From assembly GCA_934476235.1 (NCBI GenBank), contig CAKSNL010000005.1:86184-150183 (forward strand): a DNA stretch of 64,000 nucleotides, in the 5' to 3' direction. This stretch comes from an uncultured Clostridia bacterium (GTDB taxonomy: Bacteria; Bacillota; Clostridia; CAKSNL01; HGM11501). Below are positions 23,023 to 33,220 of the stretch, one piece after another. The translations under genes were made by a program, and so were the position numbers. A model generated the notes under the pieces. It saw only the letters and a list, made by a program, of their open reading frames with translations, was not told where the DNA came from and did not search any database. Position 1 is the first letter of the stretch. Every line of letters begins with the position of its first letter.

Positions 23023-26000
23023 TTATACGCCGATAAATTTCTTTCGGGATAAAAGATATATGTATTTTTCCCGTACCGGCAGACCGTATGTTAGAGTCAG
23101 CGCCTCCGAATAGAGTGAAAGCTGTTTTTCATAGCGCCTTATTGCTTCATCGTCAGTAACATTTTTGTCGGTTTTATAGTCAATTAAAATAATGGAGCCG
23201 TTTTCGATAAAATAACAGTCGATAACTCCCTGAATCAGTGTATCGGCATCGTGAGTAATGGTGCCGTCAAGCTCTTTTGCATTCTTTTTAAATGTAAAAG
23301 GAACCTCGCGGAAATACATTCCGGACGAGATCATTCTTTTCACCGTGTCTGATGACGCGAAGGCTTTTACCGCGTCAATATCGACAGCGGCGCGCTCATC
23401 ATCATTTAACTGCATATTGTCAAGCTGCTTTTCTATATCGTTATCCGAAAAGTCAAGGTGCTCAATCACATAATGCATTATACTACCTTTTTGCATACTT
23501 GTAAATACCTTATCTGAATTTAAATACTCCGGAGTCATTAATGATGAGCCTGAATAGTTAAAGAGGCGTGCGGCAGACGGCGATTCACCGTCTGACAGGG
23601 AAGCGCCGGATTTAAGCTCGCTGACAGAGTATTTATTCTTTACGGGGAAAAGATCCTTTTTGGGATATTCCCACGAAAGCTTACGGTCGATAAGCTCGCT
23701 GTAGGCGATGCTTTTTAAAGGTCTTACATCTTTTTTAAGTTCCTCTTCATTTTCGGTCTCCTCAGCTTGCGTTATTATCCGCACGGGGACACCGTTTTCA
23801 CGGAAGGAAAGGCGAAGCCATGCGGCAAAGGAGGATGCGGTCCTTATTTCCGCATCATATATATGTCCGGCGGGGTCGGGGCGCAGAATGGGAGTGTCGC
23901 CTTCGGTGAGCTTGAAAGACGAAAAAATCTCAAGATGTTCGCGCGCCCTTGTAAGCGCAACGTACATTATCCGCATTTCCTCCGAGATAAGTTTATCGTC
24001 CGAAAGCTCCTTGGAAAGCTTTATAGTAGGGGAAACGGTCTTCGTTCTGTCAGGATAGTAGGTATTTATAAATATTCCGAGGTCCTTATCGAATGAAAGA
24101 TTGCTGCGCTGATCGCGCTTGTCAAAGGAGGAGTCCGCAGCGCAGAGGAACACAAAGGGAAATTCAAGCCCCTTGCTTTTGTGAACGGTCATAATCCTCA
24201 CCGCGTTTAAGTCGGAAAGAGCCACATCGTCCTTTTTGTCCGCAAGGTTCTGACCGAAGAGGTTTTCTATGTACTTTAAGAAGTTGAAGAGCCCTTTGTA
24301 TGAGGATGAATCCGCCTTTTTAGCGTAGTTTAGGAAAATATTTATGTTGGCTATGCAAATCTCGCTGTTCGGCATGGATGAAACATAGGTCATATAGCCT
24401 TCCTCTTCAATAAGCTTTGCCGTAAAGTCATAGACGCCTGAAAAGGAAGCCTCCTCCCGCCATTTTTTCAGCTTGGAAATAAACCATCTGCACTTTTTGT
24501 CCGGGTCGTTTTCCCTGTATGCCGACTCATACACCGCGTCATAAAAATACGGCTTATTCAAAAGCGCTATTTTTGCAAGGCGGTTCTCGTCAAAGTTATA
24601 TAAGGGCGAGCGCATAACTGCGATAAGATCGACATCCTGAAGCGGATTATCTATTATCTTAAGAAGCGAGATGAGTACGGAGATTTCCTTGCTGTCAAGG
24701 AAGTTATATCCGGTTTCGGAAAAGACCGGTATCGAGTGCTTTTCAAGTGCGTTTTTGTATATCTCGGATGTCCCCTTTGATTTTCTTAAGAGCACCGAAA
24801 TATCACTGTAGCGGATCGGTCTTAATTCTCCGGTCGATTTGTCAAATACCTCCGTGCCGGACGCCATGAGCTCATCAATGCGCGCGGCGAGCGCGTCCGC
24901 CTCTAAGATTCTTCTTTCGGGAGCGGTCGAAAAGGGGGAACCGACCTCACGCATAATAACGGACGGAGTTAAAAGAGGAATGTTATCGTATATTCCGCCG
25001 TTTGCCAAAAGCTCGGTGCCTTCATAGCTGACTCCGCCGATTTTTTTGCTCATAAGCGATTTAAATACGGTGTTTACCGACTCTATTATTCCGAGGCTTG
25101 AACGGAAGTTTTTTGAGAGCGCTATTTTTACGTTTTTGTCGTTTCCCCCGGGGGTGTACGGCGTATAGCTTTCCGACTTTACCGCGAAAAGCCTTTCGGG
25201 ATCAGTGTGGCGGAAGCCGTATATGCTCTGCTTCATATCGCCGACCATGAATACGTTATTTTTGCCTCTTGACAAGAGCTTTATAATTTCCTCCTGAGTA
25301 TCGTTCGTATCCTGATATTCGTCAACATATATTTCGTCATAGAGCGAGGAAATTTCTTTTGCGGCGTCCTCGTGCTCAGACAAAAGCTTTATTGTGAAGT
25401 GCTCAAGGTCATTGTAATCAAGCACATTCTTTTCGGACTTCTTTTCGGCAAAGACGGAAAGCATTTTCTTTGCCGCGTCGGAAAGCAAAATCGCATACTT
25501 TGCCATACATTCTGTACGGTCATAGGCTTCGGAGTACGGGATATCGATTACTGTTTTTGATTCCTTTACGAGGGCAGCTGCTTTGTCGTGCAGCTTTTTT
25601 GCCCGCTCCCTTACCAAAGGATCGGCGTCCCTCTTTCCGCCGGAAAATGCGGCGCATTTCATGGACATTGTAAATTCATAACAGCGGTCCCAGTCGTCAG
25701 ACCCCGAAAGGAATTCTTCAAGAATTGAGACCTCCGATGAGATCTTATCCGAAAGCGATTCCAAAAGCGGCTCGGACAAAAGTATGTCGAGGGCGGATTT
25801 GTCAAGCTCCAGCGCCTCAGAAATTATTTTTTTGTATTTTGCCGTAAGCGGCGCACTGAAAATGTCGTTTCCGGGGCGTAAACCTGAATATATCGCTTTA
25901 GCATCGTCAAGCCATTTTTCGGGAACCGGCGTGCTCATTGCAAATATCGCGGTTTTTTCTATCATGTCAGATACCGCTTTGTCGTTTGAGGACTCCGATA

Positions 26001-26478
26001 CAAGGTCGATAAAGCTTAAAAAGGTTTCGTCCCGGTTATCGTAATAAAAATCCATCGTTTCTGCCAGCGACTCGGACAGCATTATATTTCTGTCATAGTC
26101 AGTAACTATAGAGAAAGAGGGATCTAAATCTATCTCATAAAAATATGAACGCAGAATCTTACTGCAAAAGCTGTGCACGGTTGAAATGTCCGCGGTATCG
26201 GCAAGCGAAAGCTGCTTTTTCAAGTGTTTCTTCTTTTTGGGGTCATCTTCTTTTAAGAAGGCTTCGGAAAGGCTTTTTGAAATCCTTTCCCGCATTTCCG
26301 CCGCTGCGGCTTTTGTGAAGGTCATTACAAGAAGGCGCGAAATGTCCGCACCGTTTTTTGCACGGTGTATTATTCTGCCGGTTAAAACCTGCGTTTTTCC
26401 GCTGCCGGCAGCGGCGGAGACCAGGATGTTTGACAGCGGCGCTTCAACGGCGTTTTTTTGTTCAGGGGTCCACTTCAT
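23023..26478 (-). CDS. addA: ATP-dependent helicase/nuclease subunit A
   Basis: 1151-residue UvrD-like helicase and nuclease of the AddAB complex, which processes double-strand DNA ends for recombination. Walker A AAAGSGKT at 22-29; helicase motifs TFTKAAAAEMRERI, VDEYQDTN, MVGDMKQSIYGFR, MTVHKSKGLEFPFVFL and MRIMYVALTRAREHL; the C-terminal RecB-type nuclease has GVIDCYF and ILIDYKTDKN. All expected motifs are present. The ATG overlaps the addB stop by four bases (ATGA), so the two are translationally coupled. Confidence 0.97.
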   Translation of the reverse strand: MKWTPEQKNAVEAPLSNILVSAAAGSGKTQVLTGRIIHRAKNGADISRLLVMTFTKAAAAEMRERISKSLSEAFLKEDDPKKKKHLKKQLSLADTADISTVHSFCSKILRSYFYEIDLDPSFSIVTDYDRNIMLSESLAETMDFYYDNRDETFLSFIDLVSESSNDKAVSDMIEKTAIFAMSTPVPEKWLDDAKAIYSGLRPGNDIFSAPLTAKYKKIISEALELDKSALDILLSEPLLESLSDKISSEVSILEEFLSGSDDWDRCYEFTMSMKCAAFSGGKRDADPLVRERAKKLHDKAAALVKESKTVIDIPYSEAYDRTECMAKYAILLSDAAKKMLSVFAEKKSEKNVLDYNDLEHFTIKLLSEHEDAAKEISSLYDEIYVDEYQDTNDTQEEIIKLLSRGKNNVFMVGDMKQSIYGFRHTDPERLFAVKSESYTPYTPGGNDKNVKIALSKNFRSSLGIIESVNTVFKSLMSKKIGGVSYEGTELLANGGIYDNIPLLTPSVIMREVGSPFSTAPERRILEADALAARIDELMASGTEVFDKSTGELRPIRYSDISVLLRKSKGTSEIYKNALEKHSIPVFSETGYNFLDSKEISVLISLLKIIDNPLQDVDLIAVMRSPLYNFDENRLAKIALLNKPYFYDAVYESAYRENDPDKKCRWFISKLKKWREEASFSGVYDFTAKLIEEEGYMTYVSSMPNSEICIANINIFLNYAKKADSSSYKGLFNFLKYIENLFGQNLADKKDDVALSDLNAVRIMTVHKSKGLEFPFVFLCAADSSFDKRDQRSNLSFDKDLGIFINTYYPDRTKTVSPTIKLSKELSDDKLISEEMRIMYVALTRAREHLEIFSSFKLTEGDTPILRPDPAGHIYDAEIRTASSFAAWLRLSFRENGVPVRIITQAEETENEEELKKDVRPLKSIAYSELIDRKLSWEYPKKDLFPVKNKYSVSELKSGASLSDGESPSAARLFNYSGSSLMTPEYLNSDKVFTSMQKGSIMHYVIEHLDFSDNDIEKQLDNMQLNDDERAAVDIDAVKAFASSDTVKRMISSGMYFREVPFTFKKNAKELDGTITHDADTLIQGVIDCYFIENGSIILIDYKTDKNVTDDEAIRRYEKQLSLYSEALTLTYGLPVREKYIYLLSRKKFIGV

Positions 26479-29400
26479 GCTTCTTCACCTTCTTTTTCTC
26501 TGTTTTCGTCTGCCGGGGAAAAGTAGCTCCAAGCGTCATTTTCAATGTTTGCGATCGCTTCGCATGTCACATTGCCCGCACATGCCGCCTTATAGTCACA
26601 GTACGTGCAGGGGGACTTTTCGTCATGACCTTTCGGAGATATTTCAAACGAGCCCTTTTTCATTTCCGTGCAAAGGGCGGCTATGACCTTTTTTACACGC
26701 TTGAATATTGCATTAAAGCCCTCCTCAGAGGCGAGGAACGCATCATAGCACTTGCCTGTGAGTTTTCCCTTTTGAACTTTAGAGTCCGGCTCTATTGCGG
26801 ATAAAAATTCCTCGGAATCTGAAATGAGCCCGTCCAGCTTGACCGTTTTATTGCTGCCCGGGGCGCTTATCGGATCGTCAAATTTAAAATAGAGCATTCC
26901 CCCGGGCTTTTTGCCGTCTGAGGAAAGAGCCATCATATAAACCGAAAGCTGAAGGTCAAGCCCCGAATATATGTTGGAAAACGAGAACGTCTTGCTTCCC
27001 GATTTATAGTCTACTATTCTTACAAATTCGCCTTCGGGAAGTTTAATAACATCGGCACGGTCGATTTTTCCGGTAAGCGACACGTCCCCGTCCGGCGTCG
27101 GAATCTTAATGGCGCCGTATTCTTTGCCCTCGTCAAAGACTATCTCGCTTCCGAGCGGGGTGAAGCCTCCGTATTCAAACTGTTCCTTGATTTTATACAC
27201 CATCTTGTAAGCCAGATGCTCCAGGCGCTTTACAAGGTAGAGGGAGCGCTCTGAATTTTTTAAGATGTTGGGTCCGTTATCTATGTAGTCCCGGGTGGTC
27301 GAGTTAAGCACGCTCTTTATATCGTCATCCGATATGTCGCACCAGGAGACAGAATTCTCTTCAAGAAACCGGCTGACATTTTCCGCATAGCGGTGGAGCA
27401 CTGTCCCGACGTCTGCGCGCGAGAAGGAAGCATCAGCTCTCGGACGTGCGTTCAATATATACTGCATATAGTATTTAAAGCGGCACGACGAATAACATTC
27501 AAGCCTTGAAATGCTTGTCTTAAACCCGTCAGAAAAAAGCGCGTCCGTAATATTTTTGTCAATTTCTGACACCTTTTTCATTGAAGAAAATGCATTGGGA
27601 ATATCGGGAATGAAAAATCCGTGTTTTTTGTACCAGTCATAAAGCATAAACCACGTGTCGTCGATTTCCTCGTCCTTTATCATATAGCGGTTAAGCCTGT
27701 CAAGCATATTAAACATGGTCGCTCCGGGTGAGGAGATATAGTATTCGGCGGGGTGGGGCTCCGAATCTGAATCCGCCTTTATACCGGGAAATATCTGAGT
27801 TATCTTTCCGACAACCCATGAAGCGGAAAGGGGAGAGCCTGTAATGTCTTTAAGAGGGTATGACAAATAAAGCTTTTTTTCGGCTGAATTCATGACCGAA
27901 TATAAAAGCGAAAGCTCCTCATAATTTAAATGCTCCGTGTCGGGCGAGGTTTTTATGCCCAGAGAAGTGAGAAATTTCTTGTCACTGTCGGTCAGTATCC
28001 CGTCGTTTTCCGGCGTTTTCGGGAAAACTCCGCTGTTTAATCCGATGATAAAGACATACGGGCTTTCACTGCCTTTGTATCTTGAAGCAGATGAAAAGTT
28101 CACACATGAGATTCCCGAGGGGATGATAGCGCTTGTGACCGCGAAAATACCCTCGCTGAAAACCGATAAAAATTTCTGAGCGGGCAAAGACTCACCGCGC
28201 GAGCAGGCAATAAGCGAATCCATAGCCTTTATTAAGGAATTGTAGACGGCTTCCGTTCTTGCCGCGCGGTCCGTATCGCCCGAAAGGTTGTATTTTTTGA
28301 TGACCTCCGCGGTCAGTGCGGGAAGATGAGTTTCCTCCATAAAAGCATAGACTCCGTGGCAAAAGGTCTCTGAGTCAATCTTTCCCTTTAACGCGTTTTT
28401 AAGGTTCAAAAGGGGCGGGAGTATCTTATCCCTAACGTTATTTATGCGTTCTGTGAGAAGAGGGTCGTTTTCGCTGCCCTTATAAATATTTGCTTTGTAG
28501 TTCCACTTTTCGTCACTGAAAAACTGCGAGGGGTAGATTCCGCACGAAAGCATATAGTTTTCCAAAAGGTCGGTATCCTCGCGCTCAACGCCCGAAAATC
28601 CGCTTTTTAGATATCTTAATACAGAGTCCGTCGATGATGACGTGACTGCGGCTTCAACCGCGGAGGTAATGCACACGCAGAGCGGGTGATAGGCGGCGCT
28701 CAGCCTTTCGGTATCTGTGAAAGGAATCCCGAAAGAGGGGAAAATGCTTTTTATGAGAGGCGAATATGTTTCGGAGTCACGGCAGACGACGCTGATGTCG
28801 GAAAAGTCCGCCTGACCGTTTTTTACAAGTTCCAAGATGGTGCCCGCGGTTTTTACGACTTCGGAATACATACTGTCTGCGGTGAAAAGAGATATTTCCT
28901 CCGTTTCGCCGCTATAAGGCTCCGGTGTATATGAAAACAGATTTTTTTCAAGATGGCAAGCCTCTTTTGAAGCATTTGACGAAAGGCGCTTTTCGTTTAC
29001 CGTTATGCCGAGCTCTCCGGCGACGGCGGTTAGACTGTCTATCGTATCCTCGGACGACGCAAACTGAAAGCCCTGGGAGTCGGGATCTGAGTATAGAGCG
29101 ACCGTCACGGACTGAGCCTGAGATAAAAGCGCGCGGATAATCAGCATTTCGTCCCCGGTGAAACTTGAAAAACGGTCGATATAGATATTGTGCCCGGCAA
29201 GAGGTTTTTCTGAAAGAAGGTATGAATAAAGCCTTGAAAGGTCATCGTCACTGTCGGTATATCCGGACGCGATGAATTCAAGGTATTTTTCGTAAATAAA
29301 AGAAATGTCCCAAAGCTTGTCCGATAATAATCTGCCCGCCGCCTTTTCCGAAGCCTCTTTGAGCATGGGAGGGTCTATGTTATAGCGTTTTAATTCTCTT

Positions 29401-29753
29401 ATCAGGGCAAGAAGCTTTTTGGAAAAACCGGTCTTTAACGCGGAGCTGCTGAACGAGCGAAGGTCCTTTATATGCCTTTGGCATATCATCGCGAGTGCCA
29501 TGTCCTTTCCGGCGGGGTCGACGGACCTTTTGCCGAGCGGTCCCGAATCCTGAAATCTGTGTGCAAGCCGCTGAAACGATAAAACCTCGGCTTTATTAAA
29601 TCCGAGCGCGCCGGAATATTTTAAAAGCATTTTCTCCGCGGAAAGCGAGTGAGTTTCCGGAACGATTAAAAGCCCGTCATTTTCGGATACAAGACGGGCA
29701 ATTTCATCACTCTTATTGCATTTTGCGGTACCTGTTATAATTAAAAGGGACAT
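26475..29753 (-). CDS. addB: ATP-dependent helicase/deoxyribonuclease subunit B
   Basis: 1092-residue AddB partner of AddA. The C-terminal nuclease (LTGKIDRADVI, VRIVDYKSG) and the iron-sulfur staple cysteines (C in RLECYSSC, and CTYCDYKAAC near the end) are clear. The N-terminal P-loop reads GTAKCNKS instead of G-x4-GK-S/T: the Gly before Lys14 is Asn, so ATP binding by this subunit may be weakened or lost. Starts one base after the folA stop codon and overlaps addA by four bases, all in one operon. Confidence 0.95.
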   Translation of the reverse strand: MSLLIITGTAKCNKSDEIARLVSENDGLLIVPETHSLSAEKMLLKYSGALGFNKAEVLSFQRLAHRFQDSGPLGKRSVDPAGKDMALAMICQRHIKDLRSFSSSALKTGFSKKLLALIRELKRYNIDPPMLKEASEKAAGRLLSDKLWDISFIYEKYLEFIASGYTDSDDDLSRLYSYLLSEKPLAGHNIYIDRFSSFTGDEMLIIRALLSQAQSVTVALYSDPDSQGFQFASSEDTIDSLTAVAGELGITVNEKRLSSNASKEACHLEKNLFSYTPEPYSGETEEISLFTADSMYSEVVKTAGTILELVKNGQADFSDISVVCRDSETYSPLIKSIFPSFGIPFTDTERLSAAYHPLCVCITSAVEAAVTSSSTDSVLRYLKSGFSGVEREDTDLLENYMLSCGIYPSQFFSDEKWNYKANIYKGSENDPLLTERINNVRDKILPPLLNLKNALKGKIDSETFCHGVYAFMEETHLPALTAEVIKKYNLSGDTDRAARTEAVYNSLIKAMDSLIACSRGESLPAQKFLSVFSEGIFAVTSAIIPSGISCVNFSSASRYKGSESPYVFIIGLNSGVFPKTPENDGILTDSDKKFLTSLGIKTSPDTEHLNYEELSLLYSVMNSAEKKLYLSYPLKDITGSPLSASWVVGKITQIFPGIKADSDSEPHPAEYYISSPGATMFNMLDRLNRYMIKDEEIDDTWFMLYDWYKKHGFFIPDIPNAFSSMKKVSEIDKNITDALFSDGFKTSISRLECYSSCRFKYYMQYILNARPRADASFSRADVGTVLHRYAENVSRFLEENSVSWCDISDDDIKSVLNSTTRDYIDNGPNILKNSERSLYLVKRLEHLAYKMVYKIKEQFEYGGFTPLGSEIVFDEGKEYGAIKIPTPDGDVSLTGKIDRADVIKLPEGEFVRIVDYKSGSKTFSFSNIYSGLDLQLSVYMMALSSDGKKPGGMLYFKFDDPISAPGSNKTVKLDGLISDSEEFLSAIEPDSKVQKGKLTGKCYDAFLASEEGFNAIFKRVKKVIAALCTEMKKGSFEISPKGHDEKSPCTYCDYKAACAGNVTCEAIANIENDAWSYFSPADENREKEGEEA

Positions 29754-29754
29754 T

Positions 29755-30249
29755 TTATTTCTCCTTTTTCACGCGTTCATAGATCCAGTAGGAATATTCA
29801 AAGCCGCCGGACGAGAGCGTTTCTCCGACAGATACGGGCAAGAAATTTTCATCCTCGTCAAGATTCGGGAAAAACCTGTCCGCGTCAAATTCGTGGTGTA
29901 TCTTGGTTATGTACGCTTTATCGACATAGGGCAAAAACGCACGGTAAATGCTCTCTCCGCCGAACACAAAAACATGTTCATCGCTTTTTGCCGCCTTTAG
30001 CGCCTCCTCTATACTGTGAACCTGTGTTACGGGCTTGTCTATCACCTCATCGGGAAAAGAGAGCACGATGTGCCGCCTTCCGGGGAGCGGATTTCCGCCG
30101 GGAAGAGAGTCTAAGGTCTTTTTGCCCAAAATCAGTGTGTGCCCCATGGTAAGCTCCTTGACATGCTTTAAATCGCCCGGAATGTGACACAAAAGGTCAT
30201 TCCCCTTGCCGATTCCCCAGTTTTTATCGACCGCAACTATAAGTTCCAT
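29755..30249 (-). CDS. folA: Dihydrofolate reductase
   Basis: 164-residue NADPH-dependent reductase of dihydrofolate to tetrahydrofolate. Family marks: IVAVDKNWGIGKGNDLLCHIPGD at the N-terminus (in which WGIGKGNDL is the signature), LILGKKTLDSLPG, LPGRRHIVLS and VFVFGGESIYRAFLP. It lacks an obvious trimethoprim-resistance insertion. First gene of the operon folA-addB-addA; addB starts one base after its stop. Ribosome site TGAGGT. Association with addAB is unusual but there is no sign of transfer. Confidence 0.96.
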   Translation of the reverse strand: MELIVAVDKNWGIGKGNDLLCHIPGDLKHVKELTMGHTLILGKKTLDSLPGGNPLPGRRHIVLSFPDEVIDKPVTQVHSIEEALKAAKSDEHVFVFGGESIYRAFLPYVDKAYITKIHHEFDADRFFPNLDEDENFLPVSVGETLSSGGFEYSYWIYERVKKEK

Positions 30250-30309
30250 AATAAATTACCTCACAAATTAATTATTTTAAATAAAAAAACATGCCCTATA
30301 TTATATTTT

Positions 30310-30338
30310 ATTATAATATAATATAAATGAAATTGCAA
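30310..30338 (-). promoter_or_regulatory. Sigma-A promoter of the folA-addBA operon
   Basis: Minus strand TTGCAA (30333-30338), 17-base A/T spacer, TATAAT (30310-30315). Leader about 55 nt; no tetrahydrofolate riboswitch is recognisable. Confidence 0.75.
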
Positions 30339-30374
30339 GCACGGTTTTTTTGTCTGCAAAAAAAGAATAAATCG

Positions 30375-30403
30375 TTGATTTTTTTTAAGTGTTATGCTAT
30401 ACT
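30375..30403 (+). promoter_or_regulatory. Sigma-A promoter of the asd-dapA-dapB operon
   Basis: TTGATT (30375-30380), 17-base spacer, TATACT (30398-30403). The transcript would start near 30410, leaving only about 25 nt before the ATG, too short for a lysine riboswitch or T-box. Confidence 0.78.
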
Positions 30404-30434
30404 TTTAAAAAAATCAATAATGGGAGGCGTTTAT

Positions 30435-31514
30435 ATGAAGGAGTATAGAGCAGGAATTATCGGTGCGACGGGAATGGTCGGGCAGAGGCTTATTACACTG
30501 CTATGCGGTCATCCGTGGTTTAAGATAAGCGTACTTGCGGCATCTTCAAACAGTGCGGGCAAGTCCTACAGAGAATCCGTTGACGGACGTTGGGTAATGA
30601 AAACTCCGCTGCCAGGCACTATAGGCGATATGACAGTGTATGATGCTGTTTCCGATTTGGATATAATAAAGAAAAACGCGGACTTTTTGTTTTGCGCGGT
30701 CAATATGAAAAAGGATGAGATCAAGGCGCTTGAAGAGCTTTATGCAAAAAATGAGCTGCCCGTGATTTCGAATAACTCGGCTAACAGATTGGTCGGCGAT
30801 GTGCCGATGATAATTCCCGAGGTAAACGGGGATCATCTTGCCGTTATAGAAGAACAGAGGAAAAGACTCGGAACGAAAAAAGGCTTTATCGCCGTTAAGT
30901 CAAACTGCTCCATTCAGAGCTATGTTCCGGCGCTGACTCCGCTTTTAAAGTACGGAATCGAGGATGTTTTGGTTTCTACATATCAGGCGATATCTGGAGC
31001 GGGAAAGACCTTTGAAAGGTGGCCCGAGATGGTCGACAACATAATCCCCTATATCGGCGGAGAAGAGGAAAAAAGCGAGATCGAGCCTTTAAAGGTCTGG
31101 GGCAGCGTCGAAAGCGGAAAGATAGTTCCGGCAAGCGAGCCTAAGATAAGCGCGCAGTGCATAAGAGTTCCGGTGACGGACGGGCATTTTGCGACGGTTT
31201 CCGTCAAATTCAAAAATAAGCCGTCAAAAGAAGAGATAATAAAGGACTGGAAGGAATATTCGGGCGAACCGCAGAGGCTTAAGCTTCCGCATGCTCCGGA
31301 AAAGTTCATTCACTATTTTGAGGAAGATGACAGACCGCAGATAAGAACAGAGCGCGACTTAGAGGGCGGCATGGCAGTCAGCGTCGGTCGTTTGAGAGAG
31401 GACAATGTGCTTGACTATAAATTTGTTTCGCTGTCACACAACACTCTTCGCGGAGCAGCGGGAGGCGGAGTATTGCTCGCCGAGCTTCTTGCGGCAAAGG
31501 GATATTTTGACTAA
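30435..31514 (+). CDS. asd: Aspartate-semialdehyde dehydrogenase
   Basis: NADP-dependent reduction of aspartyl phosphate to the semialdehyde, branch point to lysine, threonine and methionine. 359 residues, of the long archaeal/fungal-like type rather than the classic bacterial one. N-terminal IGATGMVGQRLITLL nucleotide-binding loop; catalytic Cys158 in VKSNCSIQ; a conserved RVPVTDGHFATVSV segment. A longer frame opens at 30327 but runs through the promoter; the ATG at 30435 has GGGAGG before it. dapA follows after 21 bases. Confidence 0.96.
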   Translation: MKEYRAGIIGATGMVGQRLITLLCGHPWFKISVLAASSNSAGKSYRESVDGRWVMKTPLPGTIGDMTVYDAVSDLDIIKKNADFLFCAVNMKKDEIKALEELYAKNELPVISNNSANRLVGDVPMIIPEVNGDHLAVIEEQRKRLGTKKGFIAVKSNCSIQSYVPALTPLLKYGIEDVLVSTYQAISGAGKTFERWPEMVDNIIPYIGGEEEKSEIEPLKVWGSVESGKIVPASEPKISAQCIRVPVTDGHFATVSVKFKNKPSKEEIIKDWKEYSGEPQRLKLPHAPEKFIHYFEEDDRPQIRTERDLEGGMAVSVGRLREDNVLDYKFVSLSHNTLRGAAGGGVLLAELLAAKGYFD

Positions 31515-31535
31515 AGAACATATCGGAGGATCAAA

Positions 31536-32423
31536 ATGAAACATACGGTATTTAAGGGCGCGGCGGCAGCGCTGATTACGCCTTTTAATGAAAACGGAAC
31601 GATAAATTATGACGCGTTCGGAAAGATAATTGATTTTCAGATAAATAATAAGACGGACGCGCTTGTTGTCTGCGGAACGACCGGTGAGCCTTCAACCATG
31701 CCCGATGAAGAACACAGACAGGCGATGAGGTTTGCAATAGAATATGTAAACGGGCGTGTTCCGGTTATCGCGGGGACGGGCAGCAACGACACCGAGTATT
31801 GCATTGAGCTTTCAATTGAAGCTCAGAAAATGGGTGCGGACGCACTTTTATTGGTGACGCCCTATTACAACAAGTGCACACAAAAAGGTCTTAAACTCCA
31901 CTATGAGAAAGTAGCGTCCAAGGTGGATATTCCCATGATTTTATACTCCGTTAAATCAAGGACCGGCGTTAATATTACGCCGGAAACGCTTTATGAGCTT
32001 TCGAAAACGGAAAATATTGTTGCGGTCAAGGAAGCGAGCGGGGATATTTCGCAGGTTGCGAAGATAAGCGCCCTATGCGGCGACAGGTTAGACATTTACT
32101 CGGGAAACGATGACCAGATAATTCCGATTCTTTCACTCGGAGGCATCGGCGTTATCTCGGTGCTTTCAAACGTTATGCCGGAATTTACGCATAGCATTGT
32201 ATTTGACTATCTTGAAGGAAAGCATAAAGAGGCACTTTGCAAGCAGCTTAGTGTGCTTGACCTTATTGACGCGCTGTTTTCGGAGGTCAACCCGATACCG
32301 GTAAAGACCGCAATGAATCTGATGGGCTTTAACGCAGGTCCTTTGAGACTGCCGCTATGCGATATGGAAGAGAAAAACCTTATTAAGCTTAAAGAGGCAC
32401 TTTTAAAACACAAACTGATATAA
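31536..32423 (+). CDS. dapA: 4-hydroxy-tetrahydrodipicolinate synthase
   Basis: Condenses aspartate semialdehyde and pyruvate in the lysine/diaminopimelate pathway. 295-residue TIM barrel. Schiff-base Lys165 in NIVAVKEASGD, the substrate loop CGTTGEPSTM, the proton-relay Tyr in LLVTPYYNKCTQKG, and GNDDQIIP are visible. Middle gene of asd-dapA-dapB; ribosome site CGGAGGA, 19 bases to dapB. Confidence 0.97.
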   Translation: MKHTVFKGAAAALITPFNENGTINYDAFGKIIDFQINNKTDALVVCGTTGEPSTMPDEEHRQAMRFAIEYVNGRVPVIAGTGSNDTEYCIELSIEAQKMGADALLLVTPYYNKCTQKGLKLHYEKVASKVDIPMILYSVKSRTGVNITPETLYELSKTENIVAVKEASGDISQVAKISALCGDRLDIYSGNDDQIIPILSLGGIGVISVLSNVMPEFTHSIVFDYLEGKHKEALCKQLSVLDLIDALFSEVNPIPVKTAMNLMGFNAGPLRLPLCDMEEKNLIKLKEALLKHKLI

Positions 32424-32442
32424 ATACAAAGGGACGGTAGTT

Positions 32443-33195
32443 ATGGTTAGAATTTTGTTAAACGGAGCGAACGGCAAAATGGGGCAGGAAATCGCACTCA
32501 TGGCTAAAGACTCCGACGAATGTGTTATAACCGCCGGAGTGGATAAATTCACGGAAAAGGAAAACGATTTTCCGGTGTATCGGAATCTTTCCGATTGCAA
32601 AGAGGAATTTGACGTTGTGATTGATTTTTCAAATTCTTCGGGACTTGATGAGCTTTTGGATTACACGGTCAAAGTTAAAAAGCCGGTCGTGATAGCGACG
32701 ACCGGGGCGACCGATGAACAAAAGGAAAAAATAAAGAAGGCATCGGAAAGCACGGCGGTATTTTACTCTGCCAATATGTCGCTCGGCATAAACCTTTTGA
32801 TTGACCTTGTAAAAAAGGCGGCGGGTGTGCTGGGGGACGGTTACGATATTGAAATTATCGAAAAGCACCACAATCAGAAGTTAGACGCTCCGAGCGGGAC
32901 GGCGCTTTTGATTGCCGACTCCATAAGCGCAGTGGAGCCTTCTCCCATGGAGTATGTCTACGACAGACATTCGGTGAGAAAAAAGCGCGATAAAAAGGAG
33001 ATCGGAATATCATCGGTCCGCGGCGGAACGATCGTCGGCGAGCATGAGGTGATTTTTGCCGGTCCCGATGAAATTATTGAAATAAAGCATCACGCTTCGT
33101 CAAGGCGCGTGTTTGCACAGGGCGCCCTTCGTGCGGCTGTATTCCTATGCGGAATGAAAAAGGGATTATACAGCATGAAAGATTTAATAAAATAA
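32443..33195 (+). CDS. dapB: 4-hydroxy-tetrahydrodipicolinate reductase
   Basis: NAD(P)H-dependent reductase that follows DapA. 250 residues: Rossmann loop NGANGKMGQEIA, the GATDEQKEKI segment after VVIATT, and the signature EIIEKHHNQKLDAPSGTAL containing the catalytic His-His and Lys. The C-terminal FAGPDEIIEIKHHASSR is also typical. Last of the three lysine genes; the fusion gene at 33221 starts 25 bases later without an intervening terminator or promoter. Confidence 0.97.
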   Translation: MVRILLNGANGKMGQEIALMAKDSDECVITAGVDKFTEKENDFPVYRNLSDCKEEFDVVIDFSNSSGLDELLDYTVKVKKPVVIATTGATDEQKEKIKKASESTAVFYSANMSLGINLLIDLVKKAAGVLGDGYDIEIIEKHHNQKLDAPSGTALLIADSISAVEPSPMEYVYDRHSVRKKRDKKEIGISSVRGGTIVGEHEVIFAGPDEIIEIKHHASSRRVFAQGALRAAVFLCGMKKGLYSMKDLIK

Positions 33196-33220
33196 ATTTA
33201 ACGAAGGGAATTGGTTTTTA

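Noticed and set aside
30250..30305. Tetrahydrofolate riboswitch before folA
   Set aside because: Leader about 55 nt, A/T-rich, no conserved THF motifs.
30404..30434. Lysine riboswitch or T-box before asd
   Set aside because: The predicted leader is only about 25 nt.
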